Assembly (NCBI GenBank): GCA_037893225.1
Contig: JAZGUH010000530.1
Coordinates: 1-64,000 of the forward strand
Length of the DNA: 64,000 nt
Source: Hippasteria phrygiana
Lineage: Eukaryota; Echinodermata; Asteroidea; Valvatida; Goniasteridae
Direction of reading: 5' to 3'
Below, one piece after another: positions 48,484 to 61,218 of this stretch. Every line of letters begins with the position of its first letter. Within the stretch, counting starts at the first letter, position 1. Under the pieces are notes generated by a model. It saw only the letters and a list, made by a program, of their open reading frames with translations, did not search any database and was not told where the DNA came from. The position numbers and the translations under genes were made by a program.

Positions 48484-50336
48484 CATGAAATATCAACCAA
48501 ATTCAGTAATTTTGACATGTATGGATAGCTTAGATCTGGCGCTACATGTTGCAATTATCGGCGGCTTCTTAGAGTTAAAACTTGTGGAGAAAATTCAAAC
48601 CTCGCAATGTTTATTTTCTTTCCGGCCAACATCTGTGTGCATATTACCTTCTATTTATTGCTCCATGCCTGTCAAATTCCCTGGGGTATGACTTGCTTTA
48701 CTCATTCATAATTGCATGAAATATCAACCAAATTCAGTACTTTGGACATGTATGGATAGCTTAGATCTGGCGCTACATGTTGCAATTATCGGCGGCTTCT
48801 TAGAGTTAACACTTGTGGAGAAAATTCAAACCTCGCAATGTTTATTTTCTTCCCGGCCACCATCTGTGTGCAGATTACCTTCTATTTATTGCTCCATGCC
48901 TGTCAAATTCCCTGGGGTATGGACTTGCTTTACTCATTCATAATTGCATGAAATATCAACCAAATTCAGTAATTTTGACATGTATGGATAGCTTAGATCT
49001 GGCGCTACATGTTGCAATTATCGGCGGCTTCTTAGAGTTAAAACTTGTGGAGAAAATTCAAACCTCGCAATGTTTATTTTCTTTCCGGCCAACATCTGTG
49101 TACATGTTACCGTCTATTTATTGCTCCATGCATGTCAAATTCCCTGGGGTATGGACTTGCTTTACTCATTCATAATTGCATGAAATATCAACCAAATTCA
49201 GTACTTTGGACATGTATCGATAGCTTAGATCTGGCGCTACATGTTGCAATTATCGGCGGCTTCTTAGAGTTAACACTTGTGGAGAAAATTCAAACCTCGC
49301 AATGTTTATTTTCTTTCCGGCCAACATCTGTGTACATGTTACCGTCTATTTATTGCTCCATGCATGTCAAATTCCCTGGGGTATGGACTTGCTTTACTCA
49401 TTCATAATTGCATGAAATATCAACCAAATTCAGTACTTTGGACATGTATCGATAGCTTAGATCTGGCGCTACATGTTGCAATTATCGGCGGCTTCTTAGA
49501 GTTAACACTTGTGGAGAAAATTCAAACCTCGCAATGTTTATTTTCTTTCCGGCCAACATCTGTGTACAGATTACCTTTTATTTATTGCTCCATGCCTGTC
49601 AAATTCCCTAGGGTATGACTTGCTTTACTCATTCATAATTGCATGAAATATCAACCAAATTCAGTAATTTTGACATGTATGGATAGCTTAGATCTGGCGC
49701 TACATGTTGCAATTATCGGCGGCTTCTTAGAGTTAAAACTTGTGGAGAAAATTCAAACCTCGCAATGTTTATTTTCTTCCCGGCCACCATCTGTGTGCAG
49801 ATTACCTTTTATTTATTGCTCCATGCCTGTCAAATTCCCTAGGGTATGACTTGCTTTACTCATTCATAATTGCATGAAATATCAACCAAATTCAGTAATT
49901 TTGACATGTATGGATAGCTTAGATCTGGCGCTACATGTTGCAATCATCGGCGGCTTCTTAGAGTTAAAACTTGTGGAGAAAATTCAAACCTCGCAATGTT
50001 TATTTTCTTTCCGGCCAACATCTGTGTGCATATTACCTTCTATTTATTGCTCCATGCCTGTCAAATTCCCTGGGGTATGGACTTGCTCTACTCATTCATA
50101 ATTGCATGAAATATCAACCAAATACAGTAATTTTGACATGTATGGATAGCTTAGATCTGGCGCTACATGTTGCAATCATCGGCGGCTTCCTAGAGTTAAA
50201 ACTTGTGGAGAAAATTCAAACCTCGCAATGTTTATTTTCTTTCCGGCCAACATCTGTGTGCATATTACCTTCTATTTATTGCTCCATGCCTGTCAAATTC
50301 CCTAGGGTATGACTTGCTTTACTCATTCATAATTGC

Positions 50337-50568
50337 ATGAAATATAAACCAAATACAGTAATTTTGACATGTATGGATAGCTTAGATCTGGCGCTACATG
50401 TTGCAATCATCGGCGGCTTCCTAGATTTAAAACTTGTGGAGAAAATTCAAACCTCGCAATGTTTATTTTCTTTCCGGCCAACATCTGTGTGCATATTACC
50501 TTCTATTTATTGCTCCATGCCTGTCAAATTCCCTGGGGTATGGACTTGCTTTACTCATTCATAATTGC
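50337..50568 (+). repeat. Monomer type I, right-domain HOR marker (232 bp)
   Basis: Type I has ATATAAACC (site 10 A), AAATACAG, CAATCATCGG and the unique TTCCTAGATTTAAAAC (sites 85 C and 90 T, which create TTTAAA). Its 3' half is C-like. I find 15 copies: 2397, 21394, 23247, 24868, 27183, 29266, 31581, 35982, 39224, 41539, 50337, 52652, 54736, 57514 and 61219. It is the cleanest phase marker for the right domain. Confidence 0.9.
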
Positions 50569-50799
50569 ATGAAATATCAACCAAATTCAGTAATTTTGAC
50601 ATGTATGGATAGCTTAGATCTGGCGCTACATGTTGCAATTATCGGCGGCTTCTTAGAGTTAAAACTTGTGGAGAAAATTCAAACCTCGCAATGTTTATTT
50701 TCTTTCCGGCCAACATCTGTGTGCATATTACCTTCTATTTATTGCTCCATGCCTGTCAAATTCCCTGGGGTATGACTTGCTTTACTCATTCATAATTGC
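50569..50799 (+). repeat. Monomer type J (231 bp)
   Basis: Type J is type C with one G lost at 206/207 (GGGGTATGACTT instead of GGGGTATGGACTT). It usually follows I and precedes K (25100, 27415, 29498, 36214, 41771, 52884, 54968, 61451). The copy at 57746 has two adjacent G-to-T changes at 57945-57946. Confidence 0.87.
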
Positions 50800-51030
50800 A
50801 TGAAATATCAACCAAATTCAGTACTTTGGACATGTATGGATAGCTTAGATCTGGCGCTACATGTTGCAATTATCGGCGGCTTCTTAGAGTTAACACTTGT
50901 GGAGAAAATTCAAACCTCGCAATGTTTATTTTCTTCCCGGCCACCATCTGTGTGCAGATTACCTTCTATTTATTGCTCCATGCCTGTCAAATTCCCTAGG
51001 GTATGACTTGCTTTACTCATTCATAATTGC
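50800..51030 (+). repeat. Monomer type K (231 bp)
   Basis: Type K has CTTTGGACATGTATGG at 25-40 (25 and 29 changed, 39 not), GTTAACACTT, TTCCCGGCCACC, GTGCAGATTACCTTCT, CATGCCTG and CCCTAGGGTATGAC. It sits between J and L. It is absent between about 3.1 kb and 25.3 kb, so it marks the right-domain HOR and the block at 2397-5177. Confidence 0.87.
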
Positions 51031-53345
51031 ATGAAATATCAACCAAATTCAGTACTTTGGACATGTATCGATAGCTTAGATCTGGCGCTACATGTTGCAA
51101 TTATCGGCGGCTTCTTAGAGTTAAAACTTGTGGAGAAAATTCAAACCTCGCAATGTTTATTTTCTTTCCGGCCAACATCTGTGTACATGTTACCGTCTAT
51201 TTATTGCTCCATGCCTGTCAAATTCCCTGGGGTATGGACTTGCTTTACTCATTCATAATTGCATGAAATATCAACCAAATTCAGTAATTTTGACATGTAT
51301 GGATAGCTTAGATCTGGCGCTACATGTTGCAATTATCGGCGGCTTCTTAGAGTTAAAACATGTGGAGAAAATTCAAACCTCGCAATGTTTATTTTCTTTC
51401 CGGCCAACATCTGTGTACATGTTACCGTCTATTTATTGCTCCATGCATGTCAAATTCCCTGGGGTATGGACTTGCTTTACTCATTCATAATTGCATGAAA
51501 TATCAACCAAATTCAGTACTTTGGACATGTATCGATAGCTTAGATCTGGCGCTACATGTTGCAATTATCGGCGGCTTCTTAGAGTTAACACTTGTGGAGA
51601 AAATTCAAACCTCGCAATGTTTATTTTCTTTCCGGCCAACATCTGTGTACATGTTACCGTCTATTTATTGCTCCATGCATGTCAAATTCCCTGGGGTATG
51701 GACTTGCTTTACTCATTCATAATTGCATGAAATATCAACCAAATTCAGTACTTTGGACATGTATCGATAGCTTAGATCTGGCGCTACATGTTGCAATTAT
51801 CGGCGGCTTCTTAGAGTTAACACTTGTGGAGAAAATTCAAACCTCGCAATGTTTATTTTCTTTCCGGCCAACATCTGTGTACAGATTACCTTTTATTTAT
51901 TGCTCCATGCCTGTCAAATTCCCTAGGGTATGACTTGCTTTACTCATTCATAATTGCATGAAATATCAACCAAATTCAGTAATTTTGACATGTATGGATA
52001 GCTTAGATCTGGCGCTACATGTTGCAATTATCGGCGGCTTCTTAGAGTTAAAACTTGTGGAGAAAATTCAAACCTCGCAATGTTTATTTTCTTCCCGGCC
52101 ACCATATGTGTGCAGATTACCTTTTATTTATTGCTCCATGCCTGTCAAATTCCCTAGGGTATGACTTGCTTTACTCATTCATAATTGCATGAAATATCAA
52201 CCAAATTCAGTAATTTTGACATGTATGGATAGCTTAGATCTGGCGCTACATGTTGCAATCATCGGCGGCTTCTTAGAGTTAAAACTTGTGGAGAAAATTC
52301 AAACCTCGCAATGTTTATTTTCTTTCCGGCCAACATCTGTGTGCATATTACCTTCTATTTATTGCTCCATGCCTGTCAAATTCCCTGGGGTATGGACTTG
52401 CTCTACTCATTCATAATTGCATGAAATATCAACCAAATACAGTAATTTTGACATGTATGGATAGCTTAGATCTGGCGCTACATGTTGCAATCATCGGCGG
52501 CTTCCTAGAGTTAAAACTTGTGGAGAAAATTCAAACCTCGCAATGTTTATTTTCTTTCCGGCCAACATCTGTGTGCATATTACCTTCTATTTATTGCTCC
52601 ATGCCTGTCAAATTCCCTAGGGTATGACTTGCTTTACTCATTCATAATTGCATGAAATATAAACCAAATACAGTAATTTTGACATGTATGGATAGCTTAG
52701 ATCTGGCGCTACATGTTGCAATCATCGGCGGCTTCCTAGATTTAAAACTTGTGGAGAAAATTCAAACCTCGCAATGTTTATTTTCTTTCCGGCCAACATC
52801 TGTGTGCATATTACCTTCTATTTATTGCTCCATGCCTGTCAAATTCCCTGGGGTATGGACTTGCTTTACTCATTCATAATTGCATGAAATATCAACCAAA
52901 TTCAGTAATTTTGACATGTATGGATAGCTTAGATCTGGCGCTACATGTTGCAATTATCGGCGGCTTCTTAGAGTTAAAACTTGTGGAGAAAATTCAAACC
53001 TCGCAATGTTTATTTTCTTTCCGGCCAACATCTGTGTGCATATTACCTTCTATTTATTGCTCCATGCCTGTCAAATTCCCTGGGGTATGACTTGCTTTAC
53101 TCATTCATAATTGCATGAAATATCAACCAAATTCAGTACTTTGGACATGTATGGATAGCTTAGATCTGGCGCTACATGTTGCAATTATCGGCGGCTTCTT
53201 AGAGTTAACACTTGTGGAGAAAATTCAAACCTCGCAATGTTTATTTTCTTCCCGGCCACCATCTGTGTGCAGATTACCTTCTATTTATTGCTCCATGCCT
53301 GTCAAATTCCCTAGGGTATGACTTGCTTTACTCATTCATAATTGC

Positions 53346-53577
53346 ATGAAATATCAACCAAATTCAGTACTTTGGACATGTATCGATAGCTTAGATCTGG
53401 CGCTACATGTTGCAATTATCGGCGGCTTCTTAGAGTTAAAACTTGTGGAGAAAATTCAAACCTCGCAATGTTTATTTTCTTTCCGGCCAACATCTGTGTA
53501 CATGTTACCGTCTATTTATTGCTCCATGCATGTCAAATTCCCTGGGGTATGGACTTGCTTTACTCATTCATAATTGC
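53346..53577 (+). repeat. Monomer type L (232 bp)
   Basis: Type L has the B-like CTTTGGACATGTATCG but keeps TTAAAACTTG at site 95, with the A-like 3' half. It follows K (3097, 25562, 27877, 32276, 36676, 42233, 56124, 58208, 62607). A sub-form with a C-like 3' half occurs at 29960, 55430 and 61913. Confidence 0.86.
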
Positions 53578-53809
53578 ATGAAATATCAACCAAATTCAGT
53601 AATTTTGACATGTATGGATAGCTTAGATCTGGCGCTACATGTTGCAATTATCGGCGGCTTCTTAGAGTTAAAACTTGTGGAGAAAATTCAAACCTCGCAA
53701 TGTTTATTTTCTTTCCGGCCAACATCTGTGTGCATATTACCTTCTATTTATTGCTCCATGCCTGTCAAATTCCCTGGGGTATGGACTTGCTTTACTCATT
53801 CATAATTGC

Positions 53810-54041
53810 ATGAAATATCAACCAAATTCAGTAATTTTGACATGTATGGATAGCTTAGATCTAGCGCTACATGTTGCAATTATCGGCGGCTTCTTAGAGT
53901 TAAAACATGTGGAGAAAATTCAAACCTCGCAATGTTTATTTTCTTTCCGGCCAACATCTGTGTACATGTTACCGTCTATTTATTGCTCCATGCATGTCAA
54001 ATTCCCTGGGGTATGGACTTGCTTTACTCATTCATAATTGC
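53810..54041 (+). repeat. A-derived monomer with CTAGCGC and AAACATG
   Basis: This is type A with site 54 G-to-A (53863) and site 98 T-to-A. Copies with both changes are at 53810, 56588, 58672, 60756 and 63071. A copy at 51263 has only the site 98 change. None occurs before 51 kb, so this is a young lineage limited to the right end of the window. Confidence 0.88.
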
Positions 54042-54272
54042 ATGAAATATCAACCAAATTCAGTACTTTGGACATGTATCGATAGCTTAGATCTGGCGCT
54101 ACATGTTGCAATTATCGGCGGCTTCTTAGAGTTAAAACTTGTGGAGAAAATTCAAACCTCGCAATGTTTATTTTCTTCCCGGCCACCATCTGTGTGCAGA
54201 TTACCTTTTATTTATTGCTCCATGCCTGTCAAATTCCCTAGGGTATGACTTGCTTTACTCATTCATAATTGC
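54042..54272 (+). repeat. Chimeric monomer X (L 5' half, E 3' half)
   Basis: Type X has CTTTGGACATGTATCG with TTAAAACTTG (as in L), then TTCCCGGCCACC, GTGCAGATTACCTTTTA and CCCTAGGG (as in E). Copies are at 54042, 56820, 60988 and 63303, each directly after the CTAGCGC/AAACATG monomer. The switch lies between sites 39 and 137. It replaces a B-D-E triplet in the parent order, as expected if a crossover removed two monomers (inference). Confidence 0.83.
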
Positions 54273-54735
54273 ATGAAATATCAACCAAATTCAGTAATTT
54301 TGACATGTATGGATAGCTTAGATCTGGCGCTACATGTTGCAATCATCGGCGGCTTCTTAGAGTTAAAACTTGTGGAGAAAATTCAAACCTCGCAATGTTT
54401 ATTTTCTTTCCGGCCAACATCTGTGTGCATATTACCTTCTATTTATTGCTCCATGCCTGTCAAATTCCCTGGGGTATGGACTTGCTCTACTCATTCATAA
54501 TTGCATGAAATATCAACCAAATACAGTAATTTTGACATGTATGGATAGCTTAGATCTGGCGCTACATGTTGCAATCATCGGCGGCTTCCTAGAGTTAAAA
54601 CTTGTGGAGAAAATTCAAACCTCGCAATGTTTATTTTCTTTCCGGCCAACATCTGTGTGCATATTACCTTCTATTTATTGCTCCATGCCTGTCAAATTCC
54701 CTAGGGTATGACTTGCTTTACTCATTCATAATTGC

Positions 54736-57513
54736 ATGAAATATAAACCAAATACAGTAATTTTGACATGTATGGATAGCTTAGATCTGGCGCTACATGT
54801 TGCAATCATCGGCGGCTTCCTAGATTTAAAACTTGTGGAGAAAATTCAAACCTCGCAATGTTTATTTTCTTTCCGGCCAACATCTGTGTGCATATTACCT
54901 TCTATTTATTGCTCCATGCCTGTCAAATTCCCTGGGGTATGGACTTGCTTTACTCATTCATAATTGCATGAAATATCAACCAAATTCAGTAATTTTGACA
55001 TGTATGGATAGCTTAGATCTGGCGCTACATGTTGCAATTATCGGCGGCTTCTTAGAGTTAAAACTTGTGGAGAAAATTCAAACCTCGCAATGTTTATTTT
55101 CTTTCCGGCCAACATCTGTGTGCATATTACCTTCTATTTATTGCTCCATGCCTGTCAAATTCCCTGGGGTATGACTTGCTTTACTCATTCATAATTGCAT
55201 GAAATATCAACCAAATTCAGTACTTTGGACATGTATGGATAGCTTAGATCTGGCGCTACATGTTGCAATTATCGGCGGCTTCTTAGAGTTAACACTTGTG
55301 GAGAAAATTCAAACCTCGCAATGTTTATTTTCTTCCCGGCCACCATCTGTGTGCAGATTACCTTCTATTTATTGCTCCATGCCTGTCAAATTCCCTAGGG
55401 TATGACTTGCTTTACTCATTCATAATTGCATGAAATATCAACCAAATTCAGTACTTTGGACATGTATCGATAGCTTAGATCTGGCGCTACATGTTGCAAT
55501 TATCGGCGGCTTCTTAGAGTTAAAACTTGTGGAGAAAATTCAAACCTCGCAATGTTTATTTTCTTTCCGGCCAACATCTGTGTGCATATTACCTTCTATT
55601 TATTGCTCCATGCCTGTCAAATTCCCTGGGGTATGGACTTGCTTTACTCATTCATAATTGCATGAAATATCAACCAAATTCAGTAATTTTGACATGTATG
55701 GATAGCTTAGATCTGGCGCTACATGTTGCAATTATCGGCGGCTTCTTAGAGTTAAAACTTGTGGAGAAAATTCAAACCTCGCAATGTTTATTTTCTTTCC
55801 GGCCAACATCTGTGTGCATATTACCTTCTATTTATTGCTCCATGCCTGTCAAATTCCCTGGGGTATGACTTGCTTTACTCATTCATAATTGCATGAAATA
55901 TCAACCAAATTCAGTACTTTGGACATGTATGGATAGCTTAGATCTGGCGCTACATGTTGCAATTATCGGCGGCTTCTTAGAGTTAACACTTGTGGAGAAA
56001 ATTCAAACCTCGCAATGTTTATTTTCTTCCCGGCCACCATCTGTGTGCAGATTACCTTCTATTTATTGCTCCATGCCTGTCAAATTCCCTAGGGTATGAC
56101 TTGCTTTACTCATTCATAATTGCATGAAATATCAACCAAATTCAGTACTTTGGACATGTATCGATAGCTTAGATCTGGCGCTACATGTTGCAATTATCGG
56201 CGGCTTCTTAGAGTTAAAACTTGTGGAGAAAATTCAAACCTCGCAATGTTTATTTTCTTTCCGGCCAACATCTGTGTACATGTTACCGTCTATTTATTGC
56301 TCCATGCATGTCAAATTCCCTGGGGTATGGACTTGCTTTACTCATTCATAATTGCATGAAATATCAACCAAATTCAGTAATTTTGACATGTATGGATAGC
56401 TTAGATCTGGCGCTACATGTTGCAATTATCGGCGGCTTCTTAGAGTTAAAACTTGTGGAGAAAATTCAAACCTCGCAATGTTTATTTTCTTTCCGGCCAA
56501 CATCTGTGTGCATATTACCTTCTATTTATTGCTCCATGCCTGTCAAATTCCCTGGGGTATGGACTTGCTTTACTCATTCATAATTGCATGAAATATCAAC
56601 CAAATTCAGTAATTTTGACATGTATGGATAGCTTAGATCTAGCGCTACATGTTGCAATTATCGGCGGCTTCTTAGAGTTAAAACATGTGGAGAAAATTCA
56701 AACCTCGCAATGTTTATTTTCTTTCCGGCCAACATCTGTGTACATGTTACCGTCTATTTATTGCTCCATGCATGTCAAATTCCCTGGGGTATGGACTTGC
56801 TTTACTCATTCATAATTGCATGAAATATCAACCAAATTCAGTACTTTGGACATGTATCGATAGCTTAGATCTGGCGCTACATGTTGCAATTATCGGCGGC
56901 TTCTTAGAGTTAAAACTTGTGGAGAAAATTCAAACCTCGCAATGTTTATTTTCTTCCCGGCCACCATCTGTGTGCAGATTACCTTTTATTTATTGCTCCA
57001 TGCCTGTCAAATTCCCTAGGGTATGACTTGCTTTACTCATTCATAATTGCATGAAATATCAACCAAATTCAGTAATTTTGACATGTATGGATAGCTTAGA
57101 TCTGGCGCTACATGTTGCAATCATCGGCGGCTTCTTAGAGTTAAAACTTGTGGAGAAAATTCAAACCTCGCAATGTTTATTTTCTTTCCGGCCAACATCT
57201 GTGTGCATATTACCTTCTATTTATTGCTCCATGCCTGTCAAATTCCCTGGGGTATGGACTTGCTCTACTCATTCATAATTGCATGAAATATCAACCAAAT
57301 ACAGTAATTTTGACATGTATGGATAGCTTAGATCTGGCGCTACATGTTGCAATCATCGGCGGCTTCCTAGAGTTAAAACTTGTGGAGAAAATTCAAACCT
57401 CGCAATGTTTATTTTCTTTCCGGCCAACATCTGTGTGCATATTACCTTCTATTTATTGCTCCATGCCTGTCAAATTCCCTAGGGTATGACTTGCTTTACT
57501 CATTCATAATTGC
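54736..57513 (+). repeat. 12-monomer HOR with duplicated J-K-L, copy 1
   Basis: The order is I, J, K, L (C-like 3' half), J, K, L, C, CTAGCGC monomer, X, F, G; 2778 bp. The J-K-L triplet is duplicated in tandem relative to the 9-mer before it. The same 12-mer with the same length recurs at 61219-63996. Confidence 0.87.
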
Positions 57514-60500
57514 ATGAAATATAAACCAAATACAGTAATTTTGACATGTATGGATAGCTTAGATCTGGCGCTACATGTTGCAATCATCGGCGGCTTCCTA
57601 GATTTAAAACTTGTGGAGAAAATTCAAACCTCGCAATGTTTATTTTCTTTCCGGCCAACATCTGTGTGCATATTACCTTCTATTTATTGCTCCATGCCTG
57701 TCAAATTCCCTGGGGTATGGACTTGCTTTACTCATTCATAATTGCATGAAATATCAACCAAATTCAGTAATTTTGACATGTATGGATAGCTTAGATCTGG
57801 CGCTACATGTTGCAATTATCGGCGGCTTCTTAGAGTTAAAACTTGTGGAGAAAATTCAAACCTCGCAATGTTTATTTTCTTTCCGGCCAACATCTGTGTG
57901 CATATTACCTTCTATTTATTGCTCCATGCCTGTCAAATTCCCTGTTGTATGACTTGCTTTACTCATTCATAATTGCATGAAATATCAACCAAATTCAGTA
58001 CTTTGGACATGTATGGATAGCTTAGATCTGGCGCTACATGTTGCAATTATCGGCGGCTTCTTAGAGTTAACACTTGTGGAGAAAATTCAAACCTCGCAAT
58101 GTTTATTTTCTTCCCGGCCACCATCTGTGTGCAGATTACCTTCTATTTATTGCTCCATGCCTGTCAAATTCCCTAGGGTATGACTTGCTTTACTCATTCA
58201 TAATTGCATGAAATATCAACCAAATTCAGTACTTTGGACATGTATCGATAGCTTAGATCTGGCGCTACATGTTGCAATTATCGGCGGCTTCTTAGAGTTA
58301 AAACTTGTGGAGAAAATTCAAACCTCGCAATGTTTATTTTCTTTCCGGCCAACATCTGTGTACATGTTACCGTCTATTTATTGCTCCATGCATGTCAAAT
58401 TCCCTGGGGTATGGACTTGCTTTACTCATTCATAATTGCATGAAATATCAACCAAATTCAGTAATTTTGACATGTATGGATAGCTTAGATCTGGCGCTAC
58501 ATGTTGCAATTATCGGCGGCTTCTTAGAGTTAAAACTTGTGGAGAAAATTCAAACCTCGCAATGTTTATTTTCTTTCCGGCCAACATCTGTGTGCATATT
58601 ACCTTCTATTTATTGCTCCATGCCTGTCAAATTCCCTGGGGTATGGACTTGCTTTACTCATTCATAATTGCATGAAATATCAACCAAATTCAGTAATTTT
58701 GACATGTATGGATAGCTTAGATCTAGCGCTACATGTTGCAATTATCGGCGGCTTCTTAGAGTTAAAACATGTGGAGAAAATTCAAACCTCGCAATGTTTA
58801 TTTTCTTTCCGGCCAACATCTGTGTACATGTTACCGTCTATTTATTGCTCCATGCATGTCAAATTCCCTGGGGTATGGACTTGCTTTACTCATTCATAAT
58901 TGCATGAAATATCAACCAAATTCAGTACTTTGGACATGTATCGATAGCTTAGATCTGGCGCTACATGTTGCAATTATCGGCGGCTTCTTAGAGTTAACAC
59001 TTGTGGAGAAAATTCAAACCTCGCAATGTTTATTTTCTTTCCGGCCAACATCTGTGTACATGTTACCGTCTATTTATTGCTCCATGCATGTCAAATTCCC
59101 TGGGGTATGGACTTGCTTTACTCATTCATAATTGCATGAAATATCAACCAAATTCAGTACTTTGGACATGTATGGATAGCTTAGATCTGGCGCTACATGT
59201 TGCAATTATCGGCGGCTTCTTAGAGTTAACACTTGTGGAGAAAATTCAAACCTCGCAATGTTTATTTTCTTCCCGGCCACCATCTGTGTGCAGATTACCT
59301 TCTATTTATTGCTCCATGCCTGTCAAATTCCCTAGGGTATGACTTGCTTTACTCATTCATAATTGCATGAAATATCAACCAAATTCAGTACTTTGGACAT
59401 GTATCGATAGCTTAGATCTGGCGCTACATGTTGCAATTATCGGCGGCTTCTTAGAGTTAAAACTTGTGGAGAAAATTCAAACCTCGCAATGTTTATTTTC
59501 TTTCCGGCCAACATCTGTGTACATGTTACCGTCTATTTATTGCTCCATGCATGTCAAATTCCCTGGGGTATGGACTTGCTTTACTCATTCATAATTGCAT
59601 GAAATATCAACCAAATTCAGTAATTTTGACATGTATGGATAGTTTAGATCTGGCGCTACATGTTGCAATTATCGGCGGCTTCTTAGAGTTAAAACTTGTG
59701 GAGAAAATTCAAACCTCGCAATGTTTATTTTCTTTCCGGCCAACATCTGTGTACATGTTACCGTCTATTTATTGCTCCATGCATGTCAAATTCCCGAGGG
59801 TATGACTTGCTTTACTCATTCATAATTGCATGAAATATAAACCAAATACAGTAATTTTGACATGTATGGATAGCTTAGATCTGGCGCTACATGTTGCAAT
59901 CATCGGCGGCTTCCTAGAGTTAAAACCTGTGGAGAAAATTCAAACCTCGCAATGTTTATTTTCTTTCCGGCCAACATCTGTGTACATGTTACCGTCTATT
60001 TATTGCTCCATGCATGTCAAATTCCCTGGGGTATGGACTTGCTTTACTCATTCATAATTGCATGAAATATCAACCAAATTCAGTACTTTGGACATGTATC
60101 GATAGCTTAGATCTGGCGCTACATGTTGCAATTATCGGCGGCTTCTTAGAGTTAACACTTGTGGAGAAAATTCAAACCTCGCAATGTTTATTTTCTTTCC
60201 GGCCAACATCTGTGTACATGTTACCGTCTATTTATTGCTCCATGCATGTCAAATTCCCTGGGGTATGGACTTGCTTTACTCATTCATAATTGCATGAAAT
60301 ATCAACCAAATTCAGTACTTTGGACATGTATGGATAGCTTAGATCTGGCGCTACATGTTGCAATTATCGGCGGCTTCTTAGAGTTAACACTTGTGGAGAA
60401 AATTCAAACCTCGCAATGTTTATTTTCTTCCCGGCCACCATCTGTGTGCAGATTACCTTCTATTTATTGCTCCATGCCTGTCAAATTCCCTAGGGTATGA

Positions 60501-61218
60501 CTTGCTTTACTCATTCATAATTGCATGAAATATCAACCAAATTCAGTACTTTGGACATGTATCGATAGCTTAGATCTGGCGCTACATGTTGCAATTATCG
60601 GCGGCTTCTTAGAGTTAAAACTTGTGGAGAAAATTCAAACCTCGCAATGTTTATTTTCTTTCCGGCCAACATCTGTGTACATGTTACCGTCTATTTATTG
60701 CTCCATGCCTGTCAAATTCCCTAGGGTATGACTTGCTTTACTCATTCATAATTGCATGAAATATCAACCAAATTCAGTAATTTTGACATGTATGGATAGC
60801 TTAGATCTAGCGCTACATGTTGCAATTATCGGCGGCTTCTTAGAGTTAAAACATGTGGAGAAAATTCAAACCTCGCAATGTTTATTTTCTTTCCGGCCAA
60901 CATCTGTGTACATGTTACCGTCTATTTATTGCTCCATGCATGTCAAATTCCCTGGGGTATGGACTTGCTTTACTCATTCATAATTGCATGAAATATCAAC
61001 CAAATTCAGTACTTTGGACATGTATCGATAGCTTAGATCTGGCGCTACATGTTGCAATTATCGGCGGCTTCTTAGAGTTAAAACTTGTGGAGAAAATTCA
61101 AACCTCGCAATGTTTATTTTCTTCCCGGCCACCATCTGTGTGCAGATTACCTTTTATTTATTGCTCCATGCCTGTCAAATTCCCTAGGGTATGACTTGCT
61201 TTACTCATTCATAATTGC
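57514..61218 (+). repeat. 16-monomer irregular HOR unit
   Basis: The order is I, J, K, L, C, CTAGCGC monomer, B, K, L, A (231-bp ending), H-like, B, K, L (231-bp ending), CTAGCGC monomer, X. B-K-L occurs twice. The monomers at 59599 and 59830 carry private changes (59643, 59796, 59927). Confidence 0.81.

Larger units (their letters stand above)
41539..50336 (+). repeat. 38-monomer interval without internal I marker
   Basis: It starts I, J, K, L, C, B, D, E, F, G, H, C (copy of 2397-5177). It continues B, D (TTAACGG form), E, F, G, H with further H-, D- and E-series repeats, and returns through J, K, A, B, D, E, F, G to the next I. The interior is an H-phase block inside the I-phase domain. 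Confidence 0.8.
50337..52651 (+). repeat. Right-domain 10-monomer HOR unit, 2315 bp
   Basis: The order is I, J, K, L (CATGCCTG form), A with AAACATG, B, D, E, F, G. It is close to the idealised unit, with the A-derived monomer in the C position. E at 51958 has a private C-to-A at 52106. Confidence 0.85.
52652..54735 (+). repeat. Right-domain 9-monomer HOR unit
   Basis: The order is I, J, K, L, C, A-derived CTAGCGC monomer, X, F, G. Chimera X stands where B-D-E would be expected. Confidence 0.84.
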
